NCBI RefSeq assembly: GCF_002179555.1
Contig: NZ_NHOU01000009.1
Location: 62,001-126,000, forward strand
Source of the DNA: Salinicola salarius
GTDB taxonomy: Bacteria > Pseudomonadota > Gammaproteobacteria > Pseudomonadales > Halomonadaceae
Length of the DNA: 64,000 nt
Direction of reading: 5' to 3'
The notes beneath the pieces are model-generated. The model was not told where the DNA came from and did no database searches. It saw only the letters and a program-made list of their open reading frames with translations. Made by a program: the position numbers and the translations under genes. This document shows, in pieces, positions 1-8,087 of this stretch; position 1 is the stretch's first letter; every line of letters starts with the position of its first letter.

Positions 1-1
1 C

Positions 2-1582
2 CTCAAGTCCCTGGGGGTCGGCAAGGGCGACACGGTCACGCTCTACATGCCGATGGTGCCGGAAGCGGCCATGGCGATGCTGGCATGTGCGCGCATCGGT
101 GCGGTGCATTCGGTGGTGTTCGGCGGCTTCTCGCCGGATGCCCTGGCGGGGCGTATCGTCGATTCCCGATCCCGCGTCGTCATCACGGCCGACGAGTCGG
201 TACGTGGCGGCAAGCAGGTGCCGCTCAAGGACAACGTCGATGCGGCGCTGACCCGGGAGGGCACCGACGTGGTCGAGTCCGTGCTGGTGGTCAAGCGCAC
301 CGGTGGCGACATCGAGTGGCATGAAGGCCGGGATCGCTGGTTCGATGAGGTCGTCGACCCGCAGTCCACCGATTGCCCCGCCGAGACGATGAACGCCGAA
401 GATCCGCTGTTCATTCTGTATACCTCCGGGTCGACGGGGACACCGAAAGGGCTGAAGCACACCTCCGGCGGCTATCTGCTCTATGCTGCGCTGACCCATC
501 GCCTGGTCTTCGATTATCACGATGGCGAAGTCTACTGGTGTGCCGCCGATGTAGGCTGGATTACCGGGCACAGCTATATCGTCTACGGGCCGCTGGCCAA
601 CGGCGCCACCACGCTGATGTTCGAAGGCGTGCCGACCTACCCCAGCCATGGCCGCATGGGGCAGGTCGTCGACAAGCACAACGTCTCGATTCTCTATACC
701 TCGCCGACGGCCATCCGCTCGCTGATGGCGCATGGCGAGCACATCATGGACGACAGCACGCGCAGCTCGTTGCGCGTTCTCGGCTCGGTGGGGGAGCCGA
801 TCAACCCGGAGGCGTGGGATTGGTTCTACCGCGTCGTCGGCAATTCCCGCTGCCCGATCGTGGATACCTGGTGGCAGACGGAAACCGGCGGACACATGAT
901 CACGCCGCTCCCCGGCGCCACCGATCTCAAGCCGGGCTGCGCCACCAAGCCGTTCTTCGGCGTTCAACCGGCGCTGCTGGACAACGATGGCAAGCGACTG
1001 GAAGGCGCGACCGAGGGGAATCTTGTCATCCTCGACTCCTGGCCAGGGCAGGCGCGCTCGATCTGGAACAATCACGAGCGCTTCGTTCAGACCTACTTTT
1101 CCACCTACGAAGGGGTCTACTTCACCGGAGATGGCTGTCGTCGCGATGCCGATGGGGATTACTGGATCACCGGGCGTATCGATGATGTGCTGAATGTGTC
1201 CGGACACCGGATGGGAACGGCGGAGATTGAGTCGTCCCTGGTCGCTCATCAATCCGTGGCCGAAGCGGCTGTCGTCGGCTATCCGCATGATATAAAAGGT
1301 CAGGGGATTTATGTCTATGTCACGCTCAACGATGACGTCGAACCCAGCGAGGAGTTGAAGCAGGAACTCAAGCAGTGGGTGCGCAAGGATATCGGCCCGA
1401 TCGCCACGCCTGATGTGATCCAATGGGCGCCGGGACTCCCGAAAACTCGCTCCGGCAAGATCATGCGCCGTATCCTGCGCAAGATTGCTGCCAATGAATG
1501 CGATGGGCTAGGTGATACCTCGACACTCGCCGATCCTGGCGTCGTGGAGGATCTGATCGAAAATCGCCATGTGCGCTCCTGA
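2..1582 (+). CDS. acs: Acetyl-CoA synthetase, 3' part (5' end outside window)
   Basis: Open reading frame enters from the left edge (frame starts at base 2) and ends at TGA 1580-1582, so about the last 526 residues of a roughly 650-residue AMP-forming acetate:CoA ligase are present. Visible family motifs are the P-loop-like [11 protein letters not shown], the [11 protein letters not shown] segment, the acetate/AMP-site motif [10 protein letters not shown], the hinge region around [17 protein letters not shown], and the C-terminal [12 protein letters not shown], whose lysine is the usual acetylation target. The enzyme converts acetate, ATP and CoA to acetyl-CoA in the cytoplasm. An ErdR/CrbR-type response regulator follows on the same strand, a regulator class known to control acs in Pseudomonas and Vibrio. 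Identification is very secure; only the N-terminus is missing. Confidence 0.97.
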   Translation, partial: LKSLGVGKGDTVTLYMPMVPEAAMAMLACARIGAVHSVVFGGFSPDALAGRIVDSRSRVVITADESVRGGKQVPLKDNVDAALTREGTDVVESVLVVKRTGGDIEWHEGRDRWFDEVVDPQSTDCPAETMNAEDPLFILYTSGSTGTPKGLKHTSGGYLLYAALTHRLVFDYHDGEVYWCAADVGWITGHSYIVYGPLANGATTLMFEGVPTYPSHGRMGQVVDKHNVSILYTSPTAIRSLMAHGEHIMDDSTRSSLRVLGSVGEPINPEAWDWFYRVVGNSRCPIVDTWWQTETGGHMITPLPGATDLKPGCATKPFFGVQPALLDNDGKRLEGATEGNLVILDSWPGQARSIWNNHERFVQTYFSTYEGVYFTGDGCRRDADGDYWITGRIDDVLNVSGHRMGTAEIESSLVAHQSVAEAAVVGYPHDIKGQGIYVYVTLNDDVEPSEELKQELKQWVRKDIGPIATPDVIQWAPGLPKTRSGKIMRRILRKIAANECDGLGDTSTLADPGVVEDLIENRHVRS

Positions 1583-1970
1583 TTCGTCATTTCGAGTTTT
1601 GAAATGGGCTTTTGGGTCAATCATCATGGTGACGGCTATATAACTAGTTAATTTGAGTGACCGCTACTCATATCGACTGATGATTGTCGTTCGATCGTCT
1701 TGAAAGAGGCTTTCCTCCCGGTACTTTTCGTGCCACTCCAAAGGGAGGGAAGCACGCCAGCTTTCCGAGACGATCGAACTTTTTTTATGTATTTGCGGCG
1801 TATTTACCCTTTGGTTATCCCTGGATTTTTTTCCCAATGATTTGATACTTGGGATTCCACGAGTGCATGGGGTAACATGCCGTTAATCAATAGTTGAACC
1901 ATCTTTGTCTAGGTGGCGATAGTGGACCGACTATCTCGCCACATATCTCGACAGCGCCGGAGGAGAATCA
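1583..1970. other. acs-regulator intergenic region, 388 bp
   Basis: No convincing gene. It is more AT-rich than its surroundings. It holds the large stem-loop at 1689-1787, a TATATAAC segment at 1637-1644 that could be a -10 region (no good -35 seen), and a small GAGT/ACTC dyad near 1655-1669. The last 15 bases carry the GGAGGAG ribosome-binding site of the next gene. Confidence 0.6.
1689..1787 (+). terminator. Long structured terminator (possible small RNA) after acs
   Basis: The outer arms GTTCGATCGTCT (1689-1700) and AGACGATCGAAC (1768-1779) are perfect 12-bp complements, directly followed by eight T residues. Inside, GAAAG pairs with CTTTC, CTTTCCTCCC (1710-1719) pairs with GGGAGGGAAG (1743-1752) with one wobble, and GGTAC/GTGCC closes a TTTTC loop. 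The result is an almost continuous 91-nt folded RNA ending in a U-tract. The simplest reading is a Rho-independent terminator for acs. The unusual length and internal stems leave open an sRNA or a processed 3' UTR. Confidence 0.75.
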
Positions 1971-2636
1971 ATGGCTTTTGCCCAGAAATTCATCGTTGCC
2001 GATGACCACCCACTCTTCCGGGCGGCGCTCAATCAGGCATTGCGACAGGTGTCGCCGCAAGCAGAAATCGTCGAGGCGGACACCATGGAGGCGACGACGG
2101 AAGTCGTCACTCGACACCCCGATGCCGATTTGATCCTGCTCGATCTGCACATGCCTGGCGCTCACGGTTTCTCGGGGCTTATCCAGCTTCGCGGACAGAT
2201 GCCGGATATTCCGGTGACGGTGGTATCCGGTAGTGAAGAGGTGGACGTGGTCCGCCGTGCCATCGATTACGGCGCTTCGGGTTTCATTCCCAAGTCTGCT
2301 TCTCTCGACACCATCGCCGAAGCGATCGGTGAAGTGCTCAAGGGTGAAGTCTGGTTGCCGCCTTATCTGGCGGATGCCATGGGCGAGGGCAGTCCGGAGG
2401 ATGCCCGTTTCGCGGAAGCGATCGCCTCATTGACGCCACAGCAATTTCGCGTACTCAACATGTTGACGGAAGGGCTTCTCAACAAGCAGATCGCCTATGA
2501 ACTCAATGTGTCGGAAGCCACCATCAAAGCTCACGTGACGGCCATACTACGCAAGCTAGGGGTTCACTCGCGTACGCAGGCCGTCATCGCTGCTCAGAAG
2601 TTGGAGATCGAACCGCCCAAGGTGACCAACGACTGA
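1971..2636 (+). CDS. NarL/LuxR-family response regulator, ErdR/CrbR-like
   Basis: 221 residues with GGAGGAG seven to eight bases before the ATG. The receiver domain (about residues 5-125) has the acidic pocket ADD near residues 10-12, a probable phospho-acceptor Asp58 in LILLDLHMPG, and the conserved lysine of GFIPKS near 108. A LuxR-type helix-turn-helix fills about residues 150-212 (LTPQQFRVLNMLTEGLLNKQ, then VSEATIKAHVTAILRKLGVHSRT). The architecture and position beside acs match ErdR (Pseudomonas) and CrbR (Vibrio), partners of the MxtR/CrbS kinases that activate acs during acetate metabolism. No kinase gene lies next to it here. Family assignment is firm; the specific orthology is inference from context. 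Confidence 0.88.
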   Translation: MAFAQKFIVADDHPLFRAALNQALRQVSPQAEIVEADTMEATTEVVTRHPDADLILLDLHMPGAHGFSGLIQLRGQMPDIPVTVVSGSEEVDVVRRAIDYGASGFIPKSASLDTIAEAIGEVLKGEVWLPPYLADAMGEGSPEDARFAEAIASLTPQQFRVLNMLTEGLLNKQIAYELNVSEATIKAHVTAILRKLGVHSRTQAVIAAQKLEIEPPKVTND

Positions 2637-2661
2637 TCGTTTCGGATATCCGGGTGTCGGT

Positions 2662-2702
2662 AGCCGCCGTTTCTCATTGTAGAATCGGCGGCTTTCTCGT
2701 TT
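2662..2702 (+). terminator. Rho-independent terminator after the response regulator
   Basis: AGCCGCCG (2662-2669) and CGGCGGCT (2686-2693) form an 8-bp GC-rich stem with a 16-nt loop, followed by TTCTCGTTT. It sits 26 bp after the regulator stop codon. Confidence 0.75.
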
Positions 2703-2808
2703 CAGCGAGACTGAACTCGACAAGGGAGCAGGAGGGCCTTGAAGATAGTCGCAGCAGCAAGGCTACTGTCTTGTGCTACGTGGCGGTCTTAAGAGACATG
2801 GTAGAAGG

Positions 2809-3447
2809 TTAAGTCGGGGTAGAGGGCTTTTCGTTGCGAAGTCGCCTGGCCAAAAGCAGCAGCTCCACGCTAGCGAAAAACAGCAGGCTGTAGCCGGCCA
2901 GTTCCGTGATCTCTTCCGCTGCGTCCTTGACGATTCGCAGGTAGTGTTCGCCCATCAGGGCTTGCCACAATTCACTGCGCCCGTAGAGGCGCGAGAACAC
3001 GTAGGTCGTGAGAAAGCCGCCCGCGAACAGTCCGAATCCCAGGCTGTTGGCAATCAGCGAGAACTCTTCGAGAAAGCCGCGCCGTGCGCGTATCACCAGC
3101 GTCAGGGTCGGTAGTGCCAGGAGTACCGCCAGGCATTGCCAGGCGCCATCGAAGACGTAGGCATCCAGCCATTGGTCGTTCTCCCGCACGAAGGATATCG
3201 CGAAAAATGCGGCCATCAGCAGGCTGACGCTGCGCAGGACTCTGTAACGCAGACGAATGACCAGCATCAGAACCGTACAAAGCAGCAGCAGCGCAGCCTG
3301 GGTGAGTTCCGTCAGCGAAGTCTCGCTGAAATCGGGGGCGCCCGCATGTCTGGCGTCCACCGTCATCACTATCTGCATGAGCCCGGCCAGGATCAGGACG
3401 TAGATGCCGGCCCTCAAGGCGATTGCGCGAAAGGAGAGAGTAGGCAT
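2809..3447 (-). CDS. Hypothetical multi-pass membrane protein
   Basis: 212 residues from an ATG preceded by AGGA at seven bases; an in-frame GTG five codons further upstream is less likely. Several hydrophobic stretches can be read: residues about 7-25 (ALRAGIYVLILAGLMQIVM), 45-65 (LTQAALLLLCTVLMLVIRL), 70-85, 100-120 (CLAVLLALPTLTLVI), 135-155 and a last one near 185-205 (YSLLFFASVELLLLARRL). This suggests five or six membrane spans. I recognise no catalytic motif and no named family. It stands alone, pointing toward the response regulator; the AT-rich stretch 3480-3538 should contain its promoter. Confidence 0.7.
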   Translation of the reverse strand: MPTLSFRAIALRAGIYVLILAGLMQIVMTVDARHAGAPDFSETSLTELTQAALLLLCTVLMLVIRLRYRVLRSVSLLMAAFFAISFVRENDQWLDAYVFDGAWQCLAVLLALPTLTLVIRARRGFLEEFSLIANSLGFGLFAGGFLTTYVFSRLYGRSELWQALMGEHYLRIVKDAAEEITELAGYSLLFFASVELLLLARRLRNEKPSTPT

Positions 3448-3538
3448 GATAGATTCCTGCACAGCAATTGATAGCTGGCTAAGATTATCAGCCTTAATGT
3501 TCTTAAGAAGCGCTGTTCCGTAAAAATTTAAGCTTTTC

Positions 3539-4003
3539 TTAATTTTCTGGCGCGAGACCGGCCCGCAGGCTGGCTGCCTCTATTCCTGCCATGGCAGCCC
3601 GTTCGTCATTGTCGGAACTGTCTCCGCTGACACCGACGGCACCGATGACTCGCTCCTGCTCGTCGAGAATCAGCACGCCGCCGGCCACGGGGACGAATTC
3701 GCCCTGGGACGCCGAGGCGACTGCCGACAGGAACGACGGTCGTGCCTGATTCCGTTCACCGATCGTGCCGCTGGACAGACCGTAGCCCAAGGCGGCCTTG
3801 GCTTTGCCATGCGAGACGGCCAACCGTAAAGTGGCGCAGCCATCGGCTCTGTCGCAGCTTATCGGGTGCCCACTGGTATCCATGACCGTCACGGTGATGG
3901 GGTTCATCGCCTGCGCTGCCGCATAGGCTAGAGCGGCCTCGACAATGGTGCGGGCTTGCTTCAGTGACAAAGTCTGGTGGGTGAGATAGACGTTACGAGC
4001 CAT
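3539..4003 (-). CDS. GlcG/HbpS-family (DUF336) protein
   Basis: 154 residues. I chose MARNVYLTHQ as start because GGAG lies six bases before that ATG, not before the upstream one. The family pattern is clear: an N-terminal helix (LKQARTIVEAALAYAAAQAM), the core PITVTVMDTSGHPISCDRADG, HGKAKAALGYGLSS, and the glycine-rich end GEFVPVAGGVLILDE followed by IGAVGVSGDSSDND. Homologues include GlcG of glycolate clusters and haem-binding HbpS, but many serve as accessory proteins in carboxylate and CoA-dependent catabolic clusters, with no settled biochemical role. It is divergent from the GntR gene and probably belongs to that regulon. No signal peptide is seen, so it is probably cytoplasmic. Confidence 0.88.
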   Translation of the reverse strand: MARNVYLTHQTLSLKQARTIVEAALAYAAAQAMNPITVTVMDTSGHPISCDRADGCATLRLAVSHGKAKAALGYGLSSGTIGERNQARPSFLSAVASASQGEFVPVAGGVLILDEQERVIGAVGVSGDSSDNDERAAMAGIEAASLRAGLAPEN

Positions 4004-4018
4004 TGTGATCTCCATTCT

Positions 4019-4038
4019 CTATTCTGTATTCATAATTC
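4019..4038. promoter_or_regulatory. Candidate GntR operator in the divergent promoter
   Basis: This 20-bp window matches the palindrome at 5012-5031 at 16 of 20 positions, with the right half ATTCATAATTC identical. It lies between the GlcG-like gene and the GntR gene, where an autoregulatory site would be expected. Operator function is inference. Confidence 0.55.
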
Positions 4039-4104
4039 ATTTTTAGTGGCGTCATCCATGCGCCATTGGGAGAATGGAAACATCGAACCTGTTCTGAGTG
4101 CCCC

Positions 4105-4788
4105 ATGATCAAGATTCAGCAAAACACCCTGTACGGCGAGGCAGCCGCCCGCATCCGGGACATGATCAACGATGGAACCCTGCTTCCCGGTACCCGGATT
4201 CCGGAAAAACAACTATGCGAGCAGTTCGGGGTTTCTCGAACGCCGCTTCGCGAAGCGCTCAAGGTACTGGCGTCCGAGGGGATGGTCGAACTCCTGCCCA
4301 ACCGGGGAGCGCGTGTCGTGCGGTTGACGCGCCAGATGCTGGAGGAGACCTACAGCGTGATGGGCGCGCTGGAAGGGCTGTCCGGCGAGCTGGCGTGTCG
4401 CTATATTACCGAAGAGGAGGTCGCCGACATCCAGGCGCTGCACTATCAGATGATGGCGCACTACAAGCGCAAGGAGATTCGGCCTTACTTCGAACTCAAC
4501 CACCGCATTCACGATGCCATCATGCTGGCAGCCCGCAACGAGGTACTGCGGGAGACCCACAGCAGCTTGAACTACCGCATTCAGCGGGTGCGCTATTCCA
4601 GCATGATCGATGAGTACTGGGACCAGGCCGTGGCCGATCATGAAGCCATGATCGAATGCCTGCTGGCCCGGGACGGAGAGCGACTCGGTAGCATACTGCG
4701 AGAGCATCTGCGCCATAAGTTGGTCGTGGCGGCCGCGAGCGGGGTGATCGATGATGACCCGGGCGTCGCCCGGAGCCGTAGTTCGTAA
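4105..4788 (+). CDS. GntR-family regulator, FadR/FCD subfamily
   Basis: 227 residues from ATG 4105; an in-frame TTG 13 codons upstream exists but has no Shine-Dalgarno. The winged helix at about residues 8-72 includes IPEKQLCEQFGVSRTPLREALKVLASEGMVELLPNRGARV, a near-textbook GntR motif. The FCD effector domain follows, with metal/ligand-site residues in ELNHRIHDAIMLAARNEVL and HEAMIECLLARD. It is divergent from the GlcG-like gene and precedes the TRAP/crotonase/CoA-transferase genes. Carboxylate-responsive repression of that island is the natural reading, supported by the shared operator-like sequences. The effector is unknown. The protein is about 40 % like the second FCD regulator at 19.8-20.5 kb by eye. 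Confidence 0.93.
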   Translation: MIKIQQNTLYGEAAARIRDMINDGTLLPGTRIPEKQLCEQFGVSRTPLREALKVLASEGMVELLPNRGARVVRLTRQMLEETYSVMGALEGLSGELACRYITEEEVADIQALHYQMMAHYKRKEIRPYFELNHRIHDAIMLAARNEVLRETHSSLNYRIQRVRYSSMIDEYWDQAVADHEAMIECLLARDGERLGSILREHLRHKLVVAAASGVIDDDPGVARSRSS

Positions 4789-4847
4789 GACCGAGCTGGG
4801 ACAGAACGACACCCTTTTAATCTGGTGGCGGAAGGGGATTGCATCCC

Positions 4848-4903
4848 GCTTTCCGCTTTCCGCTTTCCGCTTTCCGCTTTCCGCTTTCCGCTTTCCGCTT
4901 TCC
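4848..4903. repeat. Heptamer tandem repeat, 8 x GCTTTCC
   Basis: Eight exact head-to-tail copies of GCTTTCC, ending at GCTCGG. It lies 60 bp after the GntR stop codon and outside any gene. A 7-bp period would shift the frame in a coding region, so the array must stay intergenic. Copy number is likely variable between strains. Confidence 0.95.
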
Positions 4904-5011
4904 GCTCGGAATTTCTCCTGTTTCTGCCTCCTGCTGCGCCGTTCTGAGCGTTGCGGGATTTTCCCGGTTTCAACTTTCCGTCAATAGACAAATGTCGGGT
5001 TGGGCAATAAT

Positions 5012-5031
5012 GAATTATGAATTCATAATTC
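5012..5031. promoter_or_regulatory. Perfect 20-bp palindrome, candidate GntR operator
   Basis: GAATTATGAATTCATAATTC is identical to its own reverse complement and lies about 127 bp before the dctP start. FCD-type GntR proteins bind palindromes as dimers, and the half-site recurs at 4028-4038 beside the regulator gene. Binding is not demonstrated. Confidence 0.7.
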
Positions 5032-5157
5032 GCTGGCAAGATCTCCAAGGTGCTCGCACTGCGGGGTATCGACCGGGGGGCGTCGCGGGATCCTCGTTGA
5101 CCATCTCCGATCCATCGTTCAGGCGAGCCAATATAAAAAGACAGAAGGACGCCAGTG

Positions 5158-6138
5158 ATGAAAAGTCTCAAAGCAGGCCTGTTGGCGCTCGCGCTAATGG
5201 CCGGTGCCAGCCACGCCAATGCCCAGGAAGTTCAGGTCAAGTTCGCGCACGTCGGCGAGCCGGATTCGCTGTTCGCCGATGTGTCCCAGGAATTCGCCAA
5301 ACGCGCCAACGAAAAGCTGGCGGGTGAAGCCAAGGTGGTCGTCTACGGCTCGAGCCAGTTGGGGGGCGACTCGGAGCTGCTGAAGAAGCTCAAGCTGGGC
5401 ACGGTCGATCTGGCGCTACCCTCGACCGTCATGAGTAGCGTCGCGCCCCAGTTCGCGCTGTTCGAGATGCCTTACCTCATCGCGGATCGTGACCATATGG
5501 CCAAGGTGCGCGACGAAGTCGTGAGACCTCAGCTCTATCCCGTCGCCGCAAGCCGGGGCTATCACATCATCGGCGTGTGGGAGAACGGCTTCCGCCAGAT
5601 CACCAACAACGTCCATCCGATCAATACGCCTGCCGATCTTTCCGGGATCAAGCTGCGGGTGCCGCAGGGCGTCTGGCGTGTCGAGATGTTCAAGAGCTAC
5701 GGCGCGAACCCTTCGCCCATGGCGCTCTCCGAGGTGTTCGTTGCCCTGCAGACAGGGGCGATGGATGGCCAGGAGAACCCGCTGGTCCAGACCTACGCCT
5801 CGCGTCTGCAGGAGGTGCAGGAATATCTCTCGCTGTCGGATCACATCTACACCCCGGCCTTCGTGACGGCAGGCATGAGCTGGAACCGACTGCCCGAGCA
5901 CGTGCGCGAGGTGCTCCAGCAGACGGCCATGGAGATGGAGTCCTACGCGCTGGAGCAGGGCGCGAAGCTCGACGAGGAGACGCTGGTCAAGATGCGTGAC
6001 GCCGGTCTGCAGATCAACAAGGTCGATCGTCAGGCTTTCATCGATGCCTCCCAGCCGGTCTACGACAAGTTCATCAAGGACGTCGACGGTGGCCAGGAGA
6101 TGCTCGACAAGGTGCGTGAACTGCAACCCGCCAGTTAA
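5158..6138 (+). CDS. TRAP transporter substrate-binding protein (DctP family)
   Basis: 326 residues. A GTG lies directly before the chosen ATG; AAGGA is eight bases upstream of the ATG. The signal peptide ends near SHANA|QEVQVKFAHV, placing the mature protein in the periplasm. Typical DctP landmarks are FAHVGEPDSLF, the middle segment GIWENGFRQITN-like (GVWENGFRQITNNVHPI), LRVPQG with the ligand-clamping arginine, and GAMDGQENPLVQTYASRLQEVQEYLSLSDH. It binds an organic acid and hands it to the DctQM membrane unit encoded next. The downstream crotonase and CoA-transferase suggest that the ligand is activated to a CoA ester. The ligand itself cannot be read from sequence. Confidence 0.95.
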   Translation: MKSLKAGLLALALMAGASHANAQEVQVKFAHVGEPDSLFADVSQEFAKRANEKLAGEAKVVVYGSSQLGGDSELLKKLKLGTVDLALPSTVMSSVAPQFALFEMPYLIADRDHMAKVRDEVVRPQLYPVAASRGYHIIGVWENGFRQITNNVHPINTPADLSGIKLRVPQGVWRVEMFKSYGANPSPMALSEVFVALQTGAMDGQENPLVQTYASRLQEVQEYLSLSDHIYTPAFVTAGMSWNRLPEHVREVLQQTAMEMESYALEQGAKLDEETLVKMRDAGLQINKVDRQAFIDASQPVYDKFIKDVDGGQEMLDKVRELQPAS

Positions 6139-6198
6139 CCCGCGCGTCCGGTCGTGCCGAGTCACGGCGCGACCGGGCCGTGGACGAAGGAGCCGCCT

Positions 6199-6762
6199 GT
6201 GAAAACTCTGAATACGCTGCGCGATGGCTTCAGCCGACTGCTCGAGATCATCGTGGTCGTCAACATGCTGGTGCTGGCGGGGATCGTGATCGTCGGCTTC
6301 CTCTCGCGCCTGGTGGGGTCGCCCTTTACCTGGTACGACGAGGCGGCCTCGATCAGCCTGGCCTGGCTGACCTACTACGGTGCTGCCCTGGCTGCCGCCA
6401 AGGGGGCACACATCGCCTGTCCCAGTATCGTCAATGCGTTTCCGCCGAGCGTGCGTCTGCCGATCGCGCTGCTGGGCGAGGCCGTGGCGATCGCTTTCTT
6501 CGTCCTGCTGACGGTGACCGGCTGGCAAGTCGTCCAGATTCTTGCCGGGTCGACCATGATCAGCCTGACCACCGTCTCGCTGCAATTCACGCAGTCGGCG
6601 CTGCCGATTGCCTCGGTGCTGTTCATCATCGCCGAGTTGCTGCGGTTGCCGGAGGTGATTCGGCAGGCGAGGGGAGACGGCTTCGTCGACCACGAGCTCG
6701 AGGAGGTAGGTCTCGGCTCGAACATGGCCAGTCAGTCCGATGCAGGGAGTGCGACACGATGA
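6199..6762 (+). CDS. TRAP transporter small permease (DctQ family)
   Basis: 187 residues from GTG 6199, six bases after AAGGAG. Four hydrophobic helices are visible (IIVVVNMLVLAGIVIVGFL; ISLAWLTYYGAALAAAKG; LPIALLGEAVAIAFFVLLTV; ALPIASVLFIIAELLRL), with the characteristic FTWYDEAASISLAWLTYYGAA segment after helix one. It associates with the large permease, whose ATG overlaps this stop codon by 4 bp (ATGA), implying translational coupling. Confidence 0.93.
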   Translation: MKTLNTLRDGFSRLLEIIVVVNMLVLAGIVIVGFLSRLVGSPFTWYDEAASISLAWLTYYGAALAAAKGAHIACPSIVNAFPPSVRLPIALLGEAVAIAFFVLLTVTGWQVVQILAGSTMISLTTVSLQFTQSALPIASVLFIIAELLRLPEVIRQARGDGFVDHELEEVGLGSNMASQSDAGSATR

Positions 6763-8045
6763 TTCTGGCGCTGATGTTCGTAGGACTATTGCTGTTGATC
6801 GTGCTCAACGTACCGATCGCCATCGCGCTGGGCCTGGTCGGCGCCGTCGCCGTCTACTCCAGCTACGGCGTCTATGCGTTGCCCAATATCGGCCTGACCA
6901 TGTTCGAGGGCGCGACCAACTTTCCGCTGATCGCCATCCCGTTGTTCATTCTGGCCGGGGCGATCATGAACGCCTCTAGCATTTCGCGGCGTCTGATCGA
7001 CTTCGCCGCTTCGCTGGTCGGCTTCGTCAAGGGCGGCCTGGCGATGGTGACCATCGGCTCATCGATCTTCTTCGCCGAGATCTCTGGCTCTGCCGTGGCC
7101 GGCGTCTCCGCGCTGGGCAGCCTGCTGATTCCCGCGATGAAGAACCGCGGCTACTCGAAGGAGTTCGCTGCGGCGATCTCTTCGTCCGCTGCCAGCCTGG
7201 CGATCATCCTGCCGCCATCGATCCCGATGATCCTGTACGCGGTCATGTCGGGAGAGTCGGTGGTCAAGATGTTCGTCGCGGGCATCTTCCCGGGTCTGCT
7301 GGGCGCCCTGGGCCTGGCCGTGGTCTGCTACTTCCTGGCACGCAAGCACAACTTTCCTTCCGAAGGGCGTTTTCAGGCCAGCCGAGTCTGGAAGTCGTTC
7401 AAGGAGGCGATCTGGGCGCTGATGATTCCGGTGATCATTCTCGGCGGCATCTTCGGCGGCATCGTCACCGCCACCGAAGGCGCGGCGCTGGCCGTCGTGG
7501 TCGCGATCTTCATCAGCGCCGTGATCTACCGCGAGTTCTCGCTCAAGACGCTGTGGAAATCCTGCCTGGATGCCGGCATCCAGACCGCGGTGGTGATGCT
7601 GCTGGTCGCCAGCTCCGCGCTGGTGGGGCTCTATCTCACCGAGTCCCAATTGCCGCAGCAACTGGCCAATTCGATCAGCGGGCTGACCGACAACAAGTAC
7701 GTCATTCTGGCGCTGCTCAATGTCATCTTCCTGATCCTGGGGGTGTTCCTGCACTCGGCGGCGGCAATCATCCTGGTGGTGCCGATCGTGCTGCCGTTGA
7801 TCATCAGTGTGGGGATCGATCCTCTACATTTCGGCCTGATCGTCACGCTCAACCTGGCCATCGGCCAGCAGACGCCGCCCGTGGCGAGCGTGTTGATCGC
7901 CTCGTGCTCGATCGCCAAGGCAGACATCTGGCGTACGACGCGAACCAACCTCTGGTTCCTGGGGGTGCTGTTCGTCGTGCTGCTGTTCAACACCTACGTG
8001 CCCGACTTCGCGCTACTGCTCGTGAATCTGATCTACGGCACCTGA
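6759..8045 (+). CDS. TRAP transporter large permease (DctM family)
   Basis: 428 residues, about the usual length. The protein is hydrophobic throughout, beginning MILALMFVGLLLLIVLNVPI. It contains DctM signatures such as FPLIAIPLFILAGAIMN, FFAEISGSAVAGVSALGSLL, ILPPSIPMILYAV, FGGIVTATEGAALAVV and the C-terminal LAIGQQTPPVAS. It forms the sodium-driven transport channel with DctQ. Start ATG overlaps the dctQ stop. It is clearly different in sequence from the second DctM at 28.1-29.4 kb, so the two systems are not recent duplicates. Confidence 0.95.
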   Translation: MILALMFVGLLLLIVLNVPIAIALGLVGAVAVYSSYGVYALPNIGLTMFEGATNFPLIAIPLFILAGAIMNASSISRRLIDFAASLVGFVKGGLAMVTIGSSIFFAEISGSAVAGVSALGSLLIPAMKNRGYSKEFAAAISSSAASLAIILPPSIPMILYAVMSGESVVKMFVAGIFPGLLGALGLAVVCYFLARKHNFPSEGRFQASRVWKSFKEAIWALMIPVIILGGIFGGIVTATEGAALAVVVAIFISAVIYREFSLKTLWKSCLDAGIQTAVVMLLVASSALVGLYLTESQLPQQLANSISGLTDNKYVILALLNVIFLILGVFLHSAAAIILVVPIVLPLIISVGIDPLHFGLIVTLNLAIGQQTPPVASVLIASCSIAKADIWRTTRTNLWFLGVLFVVLLFNTYVPDFALLLVNLIYGT

Positions 8046-8087
8046 TACCGGAAACCGGCCAGGCATCGACCCAGGAGAACCGACACC

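Larger units (their letters stand above)
4789..5157. other. Leader region of the TRAP operon, 369 bp
   Basis: No gene seen. Contents are the heptamer array 4848-4903, a pyrimidine-rich stretch to about 4985, the perfect palindrome 5012-5031, and about 125 bp of leader ending in the AAGGA ribosome-binding site of dctP. Reading frames across the heptamer array are artefacts of the 7-bp period. Confidence 0.6.

Noticed and set aside
4848-4903. Open frames crossing the heptamer arrays (also at 28022-28104), giving repetitive peptides.
   Set aside because: A 7-bp period gives a 7-residue repeat in every frame, so long open frames arise automatically; no ribosome-binding site or family match.
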